DNA of 64,000 bases from Saccharibacillus sp. O23. GTDB taxonomy: Bacteria > Bacillota > Bacilli > Paenibacillales > Paenibacillaceae. The notes under the pieces were generated by a model that saw only the letters and a program-made list of their open reading frames with translations, was not told where the DNA came from and searched no databases. This document shows, piece after piece, positions 34,503-43,797 of this stretch. The position numbers and the translations under genes are program-made. Each line of letters opens with the position of its first letter. Position 1 is the first letter of the stretch. The stretch lies in contig NZ_NJDE01000033.1 in NCBI RefSeq assembly GCF_002205895.1, positions 57,102 to 121,101 on the forward strand. Reading direction: 5' to 3'.

Positions 34503-34526
34503 GAAACCCGGCCGAGACCGGATTTC
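34503..34526 (-). terminator. Intrinsic terminator after the NTF2-like gene
   Basis: Stem GAAACCCGG/CCGGATTTC with one mismatch, followed by CTTTTTT on the minus strand. Confidence 0.75.
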
Positions 34527-34562
34527 GGACATGCGAATGTGGAGTTTTTCGGCTAAAGCCTT

Positions 34563-34934
34563 TTACTTGTACGGATCGTAATGCGGCAGTTTGGATTGGA
34601 ACTCTTTCAAATTCACGATCAAGTTATCGGCGTCGAATTCGATCCACGACACCCCGTCGAATTCGTCGACTTCCGCATCGTAATCGTACTTGAAGTACCA
34701 TTCGACAGCCGTTAAGCCGCTTTGGTGAATAAACTGCTTGATCTCCCAAGCCAACACGTTTCCGCGTTCGTTCCAATCGTCGAACCACTTTTCGACCGTA
34801 TCGATTCCGTGATATTCGGGCCCGTAAGATTCGGAATAGATAATGCTCGGGGCGAACGTTTCTCTCAATACCGCTTTGTTTTTGCTGATCCAACATTCGA
34901 AATAAGCTTCAATGATCCGTTCTCGTTCGATCAT
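34563..34934 (-). CDS. NTF2-like/SnoaL-like domain protein
   Basis: 123 residues forming a single NTF2-like fold: helix IIEAYFECWISKNKAVLRETFAPSIIYSESYGPEYHGIDTVEKWF, then beta-strands with TAVEWYFKYDYDAEVDEFDGVSWIEFD. Such small proteins bind or isomerise small ligands, but no catalytic set can be assigned. GGGAGG before the ATG. It lies 18 bases after the YqkE-like gene and may share its transcript. Confidence 0.8.
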   Translation of the reverse strand: MIERERIIEAYFECWISKNKAVLRETFAPSIIYSESYGPEYHGIDTVEKWFDDWNERGNVLAWEIKQFIHQSGLTAVEWYFKYDYDAEVDEFDGVSWIEFDADNLIVNLKEFQSKLPHYDPYK

Positions 34935-34952
34935 CGTATCCTCCCTCGACGC

Positions 34953-35210
34953 TCAATCGTACTTGTTCATCTTCTTGCCTTCGCTTTGGCCGAGCAGGTA
35001 CTCGAAGTCGTTCTCGAGACGTTTGCGTTCGGCTTTCTTGGCTTCGGCGGCTTGACGCTGTTCTTCTTCGCGGCGATCCGCTTCGGATTGCTTCAGCTCG
35101 TTCGCCTGCGCCTGCAATTTTGCCAGCACTTCGGGATTGAGCATATCTTTCAGCGTGGCCGGTTTGTCCGATGCGGCCGGACGGGCGGCGGGCTGTTTTT
35201 TCTTAGCCAT
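34953..35210 (-). CDS. YqkE family protein (DUF3886)
   Basis: 85 residues, highly charged. An Ala/Lys-rich start, then TLKDMLNPEVLAKLQAQANELK, a long coiled-coil helix rich in Glu, Arg and Lys, and the end FEYLLGQSEGKKMNKYD. This matches the small YqkE group of Bacilli, of unknown function. Ribosome site GGGAGG 7 bases before ATG. Confidence 0.72.
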   Translation of the reverse strand: MAKKKQPAARPAASDKPATLKDMLNPEVLAKLQAQANELKQSEADRREEEQRQAAEAKKAERKRLENDFEYLLGQSEGKKMNKYD

Positions 35211-35323
35211 GACGTTCCCTCCCTTAGGTTACGGGTTCAGCGCGGAACCCTCTGCCTTTTATTATACGGCGACCTGTCCGGGAAAGGAACCCGAGGCGCC
35301 TGTTCGCTCGCCTTCGGAGGACC

Positions 35324-35456
35324 TGTGCATAAGTTTGCGTTTACTCACAGGTTATTCCATATTTATGCACAACTTTATCCCCAAAATCGCTTTCTTTATC
35401 CCCAAACTGTTGAGATCTTTCACATATTCTTCACATATCTGATTTTTTTATCCACA
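35324..35456. other. Cluster of DnaA-box-like 9-mers
   Basis: TTATCCACA (35448-35456) is the perfect DnaA box. TTATGCACA at 35363-35371 and its reverse complement at 35324-35332 fit TTATNCACA. TTATCCCCA at 35375-35383 and 35396-35404 differ at one base. The stretch is AT-rich and noncoding. Confidence 0.55.
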
Positions 35457-35469
35457 AAATTCCTGAATC

Positions 35470-36141
35470 TCACACGGTCCAACGGTCGCCGACGATCCCG
35501 ACCAGCTTCCACTCCCCGTCGATCGGCTCGAATACGAAACGCAGGCTGCCCCAGTCCATGCCGCCGACGTTCTTCGCGCCGCTGCGCCCGCCTTTGACGT
35601 AGAATTCGACGAATTTGCTATCCGGGTAGACCTCGTCCAGATTGTTCGGCATATTGCTGCTGCGGACGACTTGATCGTATCCGACAAGGTCCGGCGCGCT
35701 ATAAGGCAGGTTATACAGAAACTTGGCGTAATAGCCGCGAAAATCGAGCTTGATCGGTCGGCCGCTGCCGTCGTAGGAACCCCAAACGTAGGTGTTGCGA
35801 TCCGTCCATGCGCCGCGCAGTTCGTCCGCCGTCAGGATCCGGTCGCTCTCCGGCACGACGTACGCGTACGCGGAAAAGCGAACGCCTTCCGGTCCGGCCA
35901 TCTCGGCCAGCGCCGCGAAATTCCGGTCGGCCAATGCGCGCAGCGCCAGATTCGCCTGCCGCATCACGGCTTTCTTCTCGGCGGCACCGTCAGCCGGCTT
36001 CTGCGCGGGCGACGATCGGACATTCGTCGCCGCATTTTCGGCGGCCGAGGCCGCCGATACCGATCCGAACGCGCCTCCCGTCAGCAGCGCCAGCGTCAGC
36101 GCTCCCGCGCCGCCGCTTCGCATCCAGCGCCTCTTGTCCAT
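35470..36141 (-). CDS. Secreted protein of unknown function
   Basis: 223 residues. Sec signal peptide (RR at residues 4-5, hydrophobic core ALTLALLTGGAFG, cleavage near SVSAASA-AE). The mature part begins with an Ala/Lys-rich stretch, then a compact domain: NLALRALADRNFAALAEMAGPEGVRFSAY, TADELRGAW, and an end FVFEPIDGEWKLVGIVGDRWTV that resembles the last strands of NTF2-like domains. I do not recognise a named family. AAAGGAGG before the ATG. It lies 15 bases after the CNNM gene and is probably co-transcribed. Confidence 0.78.
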   Translation of the reverse strand: MDKRRWMRSGGAGALTLALLTGGAFGSVSAASAAENAATNVRSSPAQKPADGAAEKKAVMRQANLALRALADRNFAALAEMAGPEGVRFSAYAYVVPESDRILTADELRGAWTDRNTYVWGSYDGSGRPIKLDFRGYYAKFLYNLPYSAPDLVGYDQVVRSSNMPNNLDEVYPDSKFVEFYVKGGRSGAKNVGGMDWGSLRFVFEPIDGEWKLVGIVGDRWTV

Positions 36142-36156
36142 CTTCGTTCCTCCTTT

Positions 36157-37494
36157 TTACGTCGACACGGGTTCCCGTTCTTTCTTGACCGCGCGTACCG
36201 CTTCGATCTGACGAATACGGCCGCTTTCCATCGAGCGTACCGTCCAATCCCAACCGCCTTCGCTCAGCGTGTCGCCCTGCTTGAGATCGAATTTCTCCGA
36301 CAGCATCCAGCCGCCGATCGTATACACTTCTTCGGAATCGATATCCGTGCCGAGCTTGCGGTTCACGTCATGCAGCAGCGCGGTGGCGCTGATATGGAAC
36401 CGGTCGTCGCCGTCCGGACGGATCAGCGGCGTCGGCGCGGTTCCTCCGGCCGGCGACGAACTGGACGGAATATCGCCCACGATCTCTTCCAGCAGATCCT
36501 CCAGCGTCACCAATCCCGACGTGCCGCCGTATTCGTCCATCAGCACGGCCATATGAATGCCTTCTTTCTGCATCCGGCCGAGCAGGTCGCGCGCCCGTAC
36601 CGTCTCGATCACCTGAATCACGGGGCGGATATACGGCGCGATCGGCTGCGCTCCTCCGCCGCCCCGTCTGACGTAATCGCTGAGCACCTGTTTGACGTTG
36701 ACCATGCCGACGATATGATCTTTGTCTTCGTCGACCGAGATCGGCACCAAGCTGTACGTCTTCGGCTCGATCAGCGCGATCAGGTCCTGCACGTCCGAGT
36801 CCTGCGGCAGATGGCGAATCTGCGTGCGCGGCACCATGATCTCCTGCGCGTCGCGCTCGTCGAAATCGAACACGTTGTTGAGATACCGGTATTCCGTCGG
36901 CGTAATCTCCCCGCTCTTATAACCTTCCGACAGCGCCAGACGAAGCTCCGCTTCGCTCTGCGCGGCTTCGCCCTCGGTCAGCGGCTTGAGTCCGAACAGC
37001 CCGCTGATGACGCGCGACGAACGGCTCAAGATCCAGTTGAACGGATACGTGATGCGGTAGAAAATGATCAGCGGACGAGCCAGCGCGAGCGCCAACGGTT
37101 CCGCGATCTGGATCGCGACCGTCTTCGGCACCAATTCCCCGATCAAGACTTCGAAATAGGTCAGGATCAGGAACGCCAGCAGGAACGACAGCACCCCCGT
37201 GACCGATTCCGGAATATGCAGCCAGACGAACACGGGAGCGAGCAGTTCCTCCACCGTCGATTCGCCGAGCCAACCGAGCGCCAGCGACGTCAGCGTCGTG
37301 CCGAGTTGGCTGGCGGACAAGAATTCGTCGAGCCTCGACAAGATCCTTTTGACCGCCTGCGCGTTCTTGTTGCCGTCGTCCGCCAGTTGGTGGATGCGCG
37401 ACACTCTTACCCGAATGATCGAATACTCCGACGCGACAAAAAAAGCCGTCAGTACGATAAGCAAAATAACAAGCAGAATATTTACGATTTCCAC
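36157..37494 (-). CDS. CNNM/CBS/CorC-domain membrane protein (hemolysin C family)
   Basis: 445 residues, GTG start with GGAGGTG 5 bases upstream. A CNNM (DUF21) domain with three to four helices covers about 1-190 (AFFVASEYSIIRVRVSRI; SASQLGTTLTSLALGWLGE). Two CBS domains lie at about 205-330 (IMVPRTQIRHLP; MAVLMDEYGGTSGLVTLEDLLEEIVGDI), and a CorC/HlyC FAD-like C-terminal domain ends the protein. Relatives export magnesium or affect metal and ion balance; the old name hemolysin is not informative. Confidence 0.93.
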   Translation of the reverse strand: MEIVNILLVILLIVLTAFFVASEYSIIRVRVSRIHQLADDGNKNAQAVKRILSRLDEFLSASQLGTTLTSLALGWLGESTVEELLAPVFVWLHIPESVTGVLSFLLAFLILTYFEVLIGELVPKTVAIQIAEPLALALARPLIIFYRITYPFNWILSRSSRVISGLFGLKPLTEGEAAQSEAELRLALSEGYKSGEITPTEYRYLNNVFDFDERDAQEIMVPRTQIRHLPQDSDVQDLIALIEPKTYSLVPISVDEDKDHIVGMVNVKQVLSDYVRRGGGGAQPIAPYIRPVIQVIETVRARDLLGRMQKEGIHMAVLMDEYGGTSGLVTLEDLLEEIVGDIPSSSSPAGGTAPTPLIRPDGDDRFHISATALLHDVNRKLGTDIDSEEVYTIGGWMLSEKFDLKQGDTLSEGGWDWTVRSMESGRIRQIEAVRAVKKEREPVST

Positions 37495-37579
37495 GCCGCA
37501 CCTCCGGGCCGTATCTTTGTGATACCTATATACCCATTTTTACACAAGACGTGCGGGATCGGAACAGGCAGGCTCCGGT

Positions 37580-38347
37580 TCAACCCGTATAGTGTTTGGC
37601 TTGGATCTCTTGCAGATCGCCGGCAGGATCGTGGGACGGAAAATATTCGATGCCGACATACCCCTCGTAATCCGTCTGTTTGATCGCGTTGAAGATGCTG
37701 TCGTAATGCAGTTCGCCGAGAAACAGTTCGTTTCGTCCCGGCACGCCGGCGGCTTGGATATGCCCGATCTGCCGAATCTCGTTCTGCATGCGCGCGATGA
37801 CGTTCCCCTCCATGATCTGCACATGGTAAAAGTCGTAGCAGACTTTGATCCGCGGATGGTTCGCTTCGCGCACGATATCGAACGCTTCCGCCGACGTGGT
37901 CAGAAAATAACCGGACAGCTCTTTGTCGCGCACCGTGTTCATCGGCTCGATCGCGAGCGTCACGCCGTATCGATCGAGCAGGGGCGCGGCTTCTTTCAAT
38001 CCTTCGACGAGACTCGAACGCATCTGCTCCCGGCTGCGCCCTTCGATTTCGAAGCCTACGCTGTGCACGAGAGTCGGACAGCCGAGAAAACGAGCGGCTT
38101 CCGCCGCTTTCTCGATCTCTTTCAACGCTTCCGCTCGGCCGTACGGCGCAAGCAGCGTATCCGTCACGACGACCATCGAAGCGACCTCGATATCGTACGC
38201 CTCGCATAGCTGTTTCACCCGGTGCAGATCTTTGTCGGCCCAAGACCAGAATTCGACCGCTTTCGCCCCGATCTCGTGCAGGACGGGCAGCGCTTCGTAC
38301 AAGCTTCGGCCGTTGAAAAGAGTCTCGGTGTTGTAGGAAATTTTCAT
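37580..38347 (-). CDS. Hydroxypyruvate isomerase-like TIM-barrel protein
   Basis: The start after AAGGAG gives 255 residues, the size of the Hyi family; the frame extends upstream to 38563 but those residues run through a terminator hairpin and are Arg-rich. The xylose-isomerase-like barrel shows AKAVEFWSWADKDL, LAIEPMNTVRDKELSGYFLTT (metal Glu), VCYDFYHVQIMEGN (metal Asp and His) and YVGIEYFPSHDP (metal Glu). It interconverts hydroxypyruvate and tartronate semialdehyde or epimerises a ketose; the exact substrate cannot be told. Confidence 0.87.
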   Translation of the reverse strand: MKISYNTETLFNGRSLYEALPVLHEIGAKAVEFWSWADKDLHRVKQLCEAYDIEVASMVVVTDTLLAPYGRAEALKEIEKAAEAARFLGCPTLVHSVGFEIEGRSREQMRSSLVEGLKEAAPLLDRYGVTLAIEPMNTVRDKELSGYFLTTSAEAFDIVREANHPRIKVCYDFYHVQIMEGNVIARMQNEIRQIGHIQAAGVPGRNELFLGELHYDSIFNAIKQTDYEGYVGIEYFPSHDPAGDLQEIQAKHYTG

Positions 38348-38463
38348 GGGGTTAGGCTCCTTTCGAGTCGATCGTGAAATAGAACGGAATCCGAATCCGT
38401 ATGCCCCTTCTATCCGTTTCGACGGCGCGCGAATCAGCTTCCGAGACGGCAAAACGCGAAAAA

Positions 38464-38528
38464 GCCGCGAAGCGGCGGCGATCTTTTGTCTCTGTCGACC
38501 GGACAAAAAAGATCGCCGCCTTCGCGGC
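38464..38528 (-). terminator. Long terminator after the EamA gene
   Basis: Arms of more than 20 bases (GCCGCGAA...GGCGGCGATC with GATCGCCGCC TTCGCGGC, one bulge) and T-rich minus-strand end, 56 bases after the EamA stop. Confidence 0.85.
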
Positions 38529-38584
38529 CTGTTCGAAAAAACGCAAAATGCGTCCAGATTCATGCTTCTGCGCGCGCCTGCCCG

Positions 38585-39481
38585 TCAGCTCGCGATCGCA
38601 GCCGGTTTGGGCCGCGCTTTGCGGTTGACGAGATAGATGCCGCCGCCGATCAGCACCAAGCCGAGCAGCAGGAACCGGCTGAACGGCTCGTGCAGCGCCA
38701 GCGTGCCGATCAGCACCGACAGCAGCGGAACCAAGAACGTATACGACGCGACCTGACTCGCTTCGCCGGCTTGCGTCAAGGTGATGTAGATGATCCAAGA
38801 CAGCGCGATGCCGAGGAAAACGCCGAACAGCAGCCCGGTCCAGTAGGCGCCGTTCCAGACGATATCGCTCCAACTTTCGCTGATCGAACCCGACAGCGTC
38901 AGCACGATCCCGCCCAGCGTACACTGAAAAGCGACCAACCACAGCGCATCGACGGAAGCTCCGGCTTTTTTGATATAAACGGTGCCGAATGCCCAACTGA
39001 TCGCGGTCGCGATCGCCAACACCACTCCGATTACGGCGATATGTCCCGAGAATCCGCCCACGCTGACGGATACGACGCCGAGGAAACCGAGCAGCAGGCC
39101 GGAAGCTTTGAGCGGCGTCATGCGTTCGTCCAGCCAGAGCGACGCGAACAGGCCCACCAGCACCGGCTGGAGATACACGAGCACGGTAAACAATCCCGAC
39201 GGCATGTACAGCAATCCGATCGTTTGCAGGCCGTAGAACAGCACCACGTTAAGCAGCGCGGAGATCAGATAGACTTTGCGGTTTTCTTTCCAGCGGATCC
39301 GGCCTCGTTTGGGCAGGAGCAGCAGCATAAGCAGCAGTCCGCCGAGCAGGGTGCGCATGCCCGCGAACAGCAGCGGCGGCGTATAATCGAGCGCGACTTT
39401 GTAGATCGACCACGAGACGCCCCAGATCAGCACGAGCGCGACGATCAAGCCGAAACGCTGCGCTGCGGATAAAGTTTTCAT
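38585..39481 (-). CDS. EamA family (DMT superfamily) transporter
   Basis: 298 residues with ten predicted helices in two EamA repeats. The first holds GVSWSIYKVALDYTPPLLFAGMRTLLGG, a typical EamA start, and the second begins SWAFGTVYIKKAG and ends SVLIGTLALHEPFSRFLLLG. These export or import amino acids or other small metabolites. The neighbours do not reveal a substrate. GAGGAG before the ATG. Confidence 0.9.
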   Translation of the reverse strand: MKTLSAAQRFGLIVALVLIWGVSWSIYKVALDYTPPLLFAGMRTLLGGLLLMLLLLPKRGRIRWKENRKVYLISALLNVVLFYGLQTIGLLYMPSGLFTVLVYLQPVLVGLFASLWLDERMTPLKASGLLLGFLGVVSVSVGGFSGHIAVIGVVLAIATAISWAFGTVYIKKAGASVDALWLVAFQCTLGGIVLTLSGSISESWSDIVWNGAYWTGLLFGVFLGIALSWIIYITLTQAGEASQVASYTFLVPLLSVLIGTLALHEPFSRFLLLGLVLIGGGIYLVNRKARPKPAAIAS

Positions 39482-39606
39482 CGATGATTCTCTCCTCTAT
39501 GCGGTTTATGGTTATTATTGATAACTATGTATATTCGGGTAACCGCATTACCGATCATACGCTTGTTCGAACGCGGATTCAATAGCCCGTTCGGCAAAAG
39601 AAAAAA

Positions 39607-39632
39607 GAAGCACCGCCGGATCGGCGCGCTTC
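39607..39632 (-). terminator. Intrinsic terminator after the PlsC-like gene
   Basis: Stem GAAGCACCGCC/GGCGCGCTTC with a small mismatch, followed by six T on the minus strand. Confidence 0.82.
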
Positions 39633-39666
39633 TTCCCACGTGCTCTATCAATACCGTACGAACGAT

Positions 39667-40296
39667 TCAAGTCGGCTGTTGGCTCTCGTCCAATCGCTTC
39701 AGTCCCGCTTCCAACGTGCTTGTGGCCAGCATCAGACGATCGGCCAGCTCGTTCAGGTCTTTTTTGCCTTTGGACGCGCCTTCGGCATCGCCGACCGTCG
39801 GGATCGGATCGCCGATCACGAGTCGGGCTTTTTTGCCGCGCAGCAGCTCTTTGAGCCCGGTCGGACCCGCGTAAGCCGCCGGCACGATCGGCGCTTTGGC
39901 CATGCTGGCGATGGTGACCGCGCCGCGTTTGAGCGGCACGTCTTCGGACGAACGGGTACCCGACGGGAAGATCCCGATCGTTTTGCCCTGCTTGATCAGT
40001 TGGATCGGAATCTTCAGACTGCTCGGGCCCGGATTCTCGCGATCGACCGGAAAAGCATTGATGTCGCGCAAAAATTTATCGGACACTTTTTTGCTGAACA
40101 GCTCTTTTTTGGCCATGAAATGAACTTCGGTCGGCAGGAGAGAGCAGCCGAGCGCCACCACGTCCATCCAGCCTCTATGCGTGCACGTAATGACGTAACC
40201 GCCTTCCTTCGGCAGTTTGTCCGCTCCGATGATCTCGAATTTTCCGAATCCCCGCAACAACAGTCTGGCAAATCTGGCGAGTGGTTGATACAACAC
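39667..40296 (-). CDS. 1-acyl-sn-glycerol-3-phosphate acyltransferase (PlsC family)
   Basis: 209 residues, GTG start with AAGGAG 8 bases upstream. Acyltransferase motif I is THRGWMD (HX4D), motif II is NAFPVDRENPG, motif III is IFPSGTRSS (Ser in place of the usual Glu of FPEGTR), and motif IV is IVPAAYAG. The enzyme adds a second acyl chain to lysophosphatidic acid at the membrane. The Ser variant in motif III is seen in some Bacilli homologues to my knowledge, and the rest is intact. Confidence 0.88.
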   Translation of the reverse strand: MLYQPLARFARLLLRGFGKFEIIGADKLPKEGGYVITCTHRGWMDVVALGCSLLPTEVHFMAKKELFSKKVSDKFLRDINAFPVDRENPGPSSLKIPIQLIKQGKTIGIFPSGTRSSEDVPLKRGAVTIASMAKAPIVPAAYAGPTGLKELLRGKKARLVIGDPIPTVGDAEGASKGKKDLNELADRLMLATSTLEAGLKRLDESQQPT

Positions 40297-40536
40297 GTCG
40301 ACTGCTCCTTCCGCATTCCGTTTATTTATAGTCTGTTTCGATCGTACGAATTAGTATCTGGTCCTAAATTTAAGACGCGTACATTCGTCTGGCTTGGTCC
40401 GTTTTCAGTGTACCATGCGCCACTTCTCCTGAACAGCCGTGTTCCGCGATTTTCCGCAATTTGGGTAGCATAGGCGCTCCGGATCGCCTATAATGACGAT
40501 AAACCATCCGTTTAACGAAGGGGACCGGCACATACG

Positions 40537-40956
40537 ATGAGCGACTTTATTTTATTCAAATTGGCCGACAAAACTTATGGTATTCCGTTCCATGAAATCG
40601 ACGAGATTCAGAACTCCAAGCCGGGCACCTCGATTCCGTTCTCTTCGAACTGGCACGAGGGCGTAGTCAAAATCCGCGACGAGATCTATACCATCGTGAA
40701 CCTGCGTAAAAAATTGAACGTATCGCACGAAGACCAACGCGATACGGACAAGTTCATCCTGCTCCGCCGGGAGAAAGTCGCCTTGCTCGTCGACTCGCTC
40801 GACGATACGGCTTCCGTGCCCGAGACGGCGCTGACGGACAACGAAGAAGTCGCCAGCCGGCGCTTCCTGCCGTCCGTGTTCGAGCACGGCGACCGTCTGG
40901 TACTGGTGTTGAACGTGGACACGCTGCTGGCAACCACGACGGGCGGCGGCGCGTAA
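40537..40956 (+). CDS. cheW: CheW-like chemotaxis coupling protein
   Basis: 139 residues forming one CheW domain: FKLADKTYGIPFHEIDEIQ, HEGVVKIRDEIYTIVNLRKKL (the conserved G-V-x-x-R-x-x-I-x-P/T-V-x-N-L block), KVALLVDSLDDT and LVLVLNVDTLL. CheW links chemoreceptors to the kinase CheA. It is not in a chemotaxis operon here; stand-alone extra CheW genes are common in Paenibacillaceae. Its own terminator follows. Confidence 0.88.
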   Translation: MSDFILFKLADKTYGIPFHEIDEIQNSKPGTSIPFSSNWHEGVVKIRDEIYTIVNLRKKLNVSHEDQRDTDKFILLRREKVALLVDSLDDTASVPETALTDNEEVASRRFLPSVFEHGDRLVLVLNVDTLLATTTGGGA

Positions 40957-40991
40957 GTTTTATCGAAGCCTTTTCCGTAAAAAGAACGAAA

Positions 40992-41022
40992 CAAAAGCCC
41001 TGATCTGAGATCAGGGCTTTTG
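40992..41022. terminator. Bidirectional intrinsic terminator after cheW
   Basis: Perfect stem CAAAAGCCCTGATC/GATCAGGGCTTTTG with a 3-base loop. Confidence 0.9.
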
Positions 41023-41333
41023 AACGTTTCCGCGGCTGCCGGCGTGCCAGAACGATTGCTGGATATGGGGTACATTCTTTTCACGGCGCCTTAGAGGGAT
41101 CGGGGTTCGATCGGATGAGGACATGCGAACGGATGATAAGTTGGACGAAGATGACGATGACTGCCGTAAAGTCCTCATGCATGCCGCGGAACCTAAGAGC
41201 GCCGACCGCCGCGGGTACGGTTCAGGTGATGGGGCTGTTCGCGGATCCCGCTTTTTCCGACGCTCTTATTCTACGTAACGCGGCAAACGCGAATACGGAT
41301 CACTGCTCCGCAAACTTTTTTCGCGAAAACTTT
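41023..41333. other. Intergenic stretch without a supported gene
   Basis: About 310 bases between the cheW terminator and the mmuM stop. A 51-codon frame from 41123 (MRTDDKLDEDDDD...) has only a weak ribosome site and no recognisable family. No clear terminator for mmuM was found. Confidence 0.4.
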
Positions 41334-42305
41334 TTAAGTTCTCCATACGGCGGCGATTCGGGCGATCTGCTCCGGCGTCGTGCGGCAGCAGCCTCCGATC
41401 AGCCGTGCCCCGGCTTCGTGCCACGCGCGGGCCGAATCGGCAAAATCGCCGCAAGCCGCCGATTCTCCGGCATGCCAAGTCTTCGTCGACGCGTCGTACG
41501 CTTCGCCGGAGTTCGGGTAGACCAGCACCGGCTTCGCCGTGCAAGCGGCCAAACGGGCGACGGCCTCGGCCGCCGACGAAGACGGCGCGCAGTTGACGCC
41601 GATCGCCGCGATGCGCGGATACGCTTCGAGCGCCTGCGCGCAGGCTTCGATCGGCGTGCCTTCGCTGATCGCTTGTCCGTCTTTCAGCGAAAACGACACC
41701 CATGCGAACGTATCCGGGAACTCTTCCAGCAGCCGCGCCAGCACGAGCGCTTCTTGCAGCGAAGGAACGGTCTCGAACGCCAGCAGATCCGCGCCCGCTT
41801 CGATCAGCGCCTTCATGCGCGGCCGATGGAACTCGGCCAGACGCTCGTCGCTGACGCCGTAACGGCCGACATACTCCGAGCCGTCCGCGAGAAAAGCGCC
41901 GTACGGACCGACGGAAGCGGCGATGATCGGCTTGGGACGGCCGGCGGTGCCGGACTCTCGAGCCGCCCAGAACGCATCGCGCGCTTGCGCGGCCAGTTCG
42001 ACCGTCTGCCGGATCAAGCCGAGCGCTTCGTTTTCGCCGATGCCCCGGGCCGCGAAACCTTCTACCGTCGCCTGATAACTCGCCGTAATGGCGCAATCGG
42101 CTCCGGCGCGGAAATAATCTTCGTGCACGCGGCGGATCAGCTCGGGCTGCTCCAGCAGCACGCGGGCCGACCACAGCGGGTCGTCCAGATTGCAGCCGTG
42201 GCGCTCCAATTCGGTCGCCATCGCGCCGTCGAGGATCAGCACCGGATAATTCGCCAAGATGGCGGCAATCGGATCGGCTGTCGAAGAATGAGGGGATGCA
42301 GCCAT
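41334..42305 (-). CDS. mmuM: Homocysteine S-methyltransferase
   Basis: 323 residues. The frame extends upstream into the permease gene; the start at 42305 follows AAAGGAG and begins the family body VLILDGAMATELERHGCNLDDPLWSARVL. Zinc ligands are the Cys in IGVNCAP and the two Cys in LIGGCCRTTPEQI. It moves a methyl group from S-methylmethionine to homocysteine, giving two methionines. It lies 20 bases after the permease gene, the same pair as mmuP-mmuM in E. coli and ybgF-ybgG in B. subtilis, so S-methylmethionine, a plant metabolite, is the likely substrate. Confidence 0.93.
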   Translation of the reverse strand: MAASPHSSTADPIAAILANYPVLILDGAMATELERHGCNLDDPLWSARVLLEQPELIRRVHEDYFRAGADCAITASYQATVEGFAARGIGENEALGLIRQTVELAAQARDAFWAARESGTAGRPKPIIAASVGPYGAFLADGSEYVGRYGVSDERLAEFHRPRMKALIEAGADLLAFETVPSLQEALVLARLLEEFPDTFAWVSFSLKDGQAISEGTPIEACAQALEAYPRIAAIGVNCAPSSSAAEAVARLAACTAKPVLVYPNSGEAYDASTKTWHAGESAACGDFADSARAWHEAGARLIGGCCRTTPEQIARIAAVWRT

Positions 42306-42325
42306 TATGGATCGACTCCTTTCGT

Positions 42326-43702
42326 TTAACCGTTTGATTTGCGATTCGTCAGATAATAAGCCGCGTAACAGAGCAGGATGAACGGCACCCCGCAGTACAG
42401 CGCGATTCGCTGCGTCGGGTCGAACGCGATGCCGATGCACGACAGCAGGCACAGCAGGAACGAAGCGATCGGCACGAACGGATATCCCGGCGTACGGTAC
42501 GCCAGATCTTGCACGGAATGGCCTGCGCGCAGGTAAGCCCGGCGGAACAGCAATTGCGACAAGCTGATGCTCATCCAGACGGCGACCACGGCCAGCCCGG
42601 ATATCGACACGAGCGCGATATAGACGGTTCCCGGCGCCACGATGCTCGACAGCAGCGCCAACGCTCCGCCCGCCATGCTGAGAATCAGCGCGTTCAGCGG
42701 GACGCCGCGCGACGTGATGCGCGAGAGCGAACGCGGGACGGTGCCTTTGTCGGCGAGCGACCACAGCATCCGCGACGACGCGTAGAGACCGGAGTTGGCC
42801 GCAGACAAGATCGCGGTCAAGATCACGAAGTTCATCACGTCGGCCGCGTACGGGATGCCGACCCGGTCAAGCACGGCCACGAACGGACTTTCCAATACGC
42901 CCGCGTCGTCCATCGGCAGCAGCGCGGACAGCACCACGATCGTTCCGAGGAAAAAGAGCACGAGGCGCACAAGCGTCGTTTTGATCGCTTTGGGAATGGT
43001 GCGCGTCGGATCGACCGTCTCCCCCGCCGCGATGCCGATCAGCTCCGTGCCGGAAAACGCGAAATTCACGGCGAGCATCGTCATCAGGATCGCCGTCGCC
43101 CCGTGCGGGAACCAGCCGTCCGCGGTCAGGTTCGACAGCAGCGGCGCGGTATCCCGGCCTTCCATCGGCACGAGTCCGAACATCGCCGCCGCTCCGATCA
43201 CGATAAACGCGACGATCGTCAGGACTTTTACCAGCGAGAACCAGAACTCCGATTCCGCGAAAAAACGTACGCTGCTCGCGTTCAGGAAGAAGATCAGAGC
43301 CGCGAACAGCGCGCTCCAGATCCAGACGTTCACGTCGGGGAACCAGCGCTGCATCAGCAGTCCGGCCGCCGTAAACTCCGAGCCGAGCGCGACCGTCCAT
43401 GTCAGCCAGTACAGCCAAGCGACCGTATAGCCCGTAGCCGGACCGATGTATTTGGCAGCATAGGTATGAAAAGCGCCCGTCTCCGGCATCTGCACCGACA
43501 ATTCGCCGAGGCACAGCATCACGAGATAGACGGCGATCGCGCCGACCGCGTACGACAGAATCGTGCCGATCGGCCCCGCCTGCTGAATCGTATAACCGGA
43601 ACTCAGGAACAATCCCGTCCCGATGACCCCGCCCAGCGACAGCATGACGACATGCCGAACCTGCATTTTTCGCTGAAAATCCCCTGTCTGTTCCTGCTCC
43701 AT
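42326..43702 (-). CDS. mmuP: Amino acid permease, probable S-methylmethionine transporter
   Basis: The start with GGAGAGG just upstream gives 458 residues; the frame continues to 43816 through the leader. Twelve helices of the APC amino acid transporter family are seen, with [20 protein letters not shown] (helix 1 break) and [13 protein letters not shown] (helix 6) as marks. It is upstream of and in one operon with mmuM, which defines the probable cargo. A strong sigma-A promoter lies at 43798-43826. Confidence 0.88.
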   Translation of the reverse strand: MEQEQTGDFQRKMQVRHVVMLSLGGVIGTGLFLSSGYTIQQAGPIGTILSYAVGAIAVYLVMLCLGELSVQMPETGAFHTYAAKYIGPATGYTVAWLYWLTWTVALGSEFTAAGLLMQRWFPDVNVWIWSALFAALIFFLNASSVRFFAESEFWFSLVKVLTIVAFIVIGAAAMFGLVPMEGRDTAPLLSNLTADGWFPHGATAILMTMLAVNFAFSGTELIGIAAGETVDPTRTIPKAIKTTLVRLVLFFLGTIVVLSALLPMDDAGVLESPFVAVLDRVGIPYAADVMNFVILTAILSAANSGLYASSRMLWSLADKGTVPRSLSRITSRGVPLNALILSMAGGALALLSSIVAPGTVYIALVSISGLAVVAVWMSISLSQLLFRRAYLRAGHSVQDLAYRTPGYPFVPIASFLLCLLSCIGIAFDPTQRIALYCGVPFILLCYAAYYLTNRKSNG

Positions 43703-43797
43703 AACCTCTCCATTTCCGGTCCTCACGCAAAAAAGACGCCTTCGCTTGCAAGACGCCTCGGAAACACTTTCCTGCCGGGTCCAACGATTTTTCAACC

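Noticed and set aside
36157..37494. Haemolysin function for the CorC/HlyC-type protein
   Set aside because: The name is historical; the CNNM, CBS and CorC domains point to ion or magnesium balance and nothing suggests a toxin.
37580..38563. 72-residue N-terminal extension of the hydroxypyruvate isomerase-like protein
   Set aside because: It passes through the EamA terminator hairpin, is Arg-rich, and the start at 38347 has AAGGAG.
41123..41278. Possible 51-codon gene MRTDDKLDEDDDD...
   Set aside because: Weak ribosome site, no family, no partner; kept only as a note in the gap entry.
43703..43797. Possible SAM riboswitch or T-box in the mmuP leader
   Set aside because: The leader from the promoter is about 95 bases, has no kink-turn or T-box pattern, and no terminator hairpin was found.
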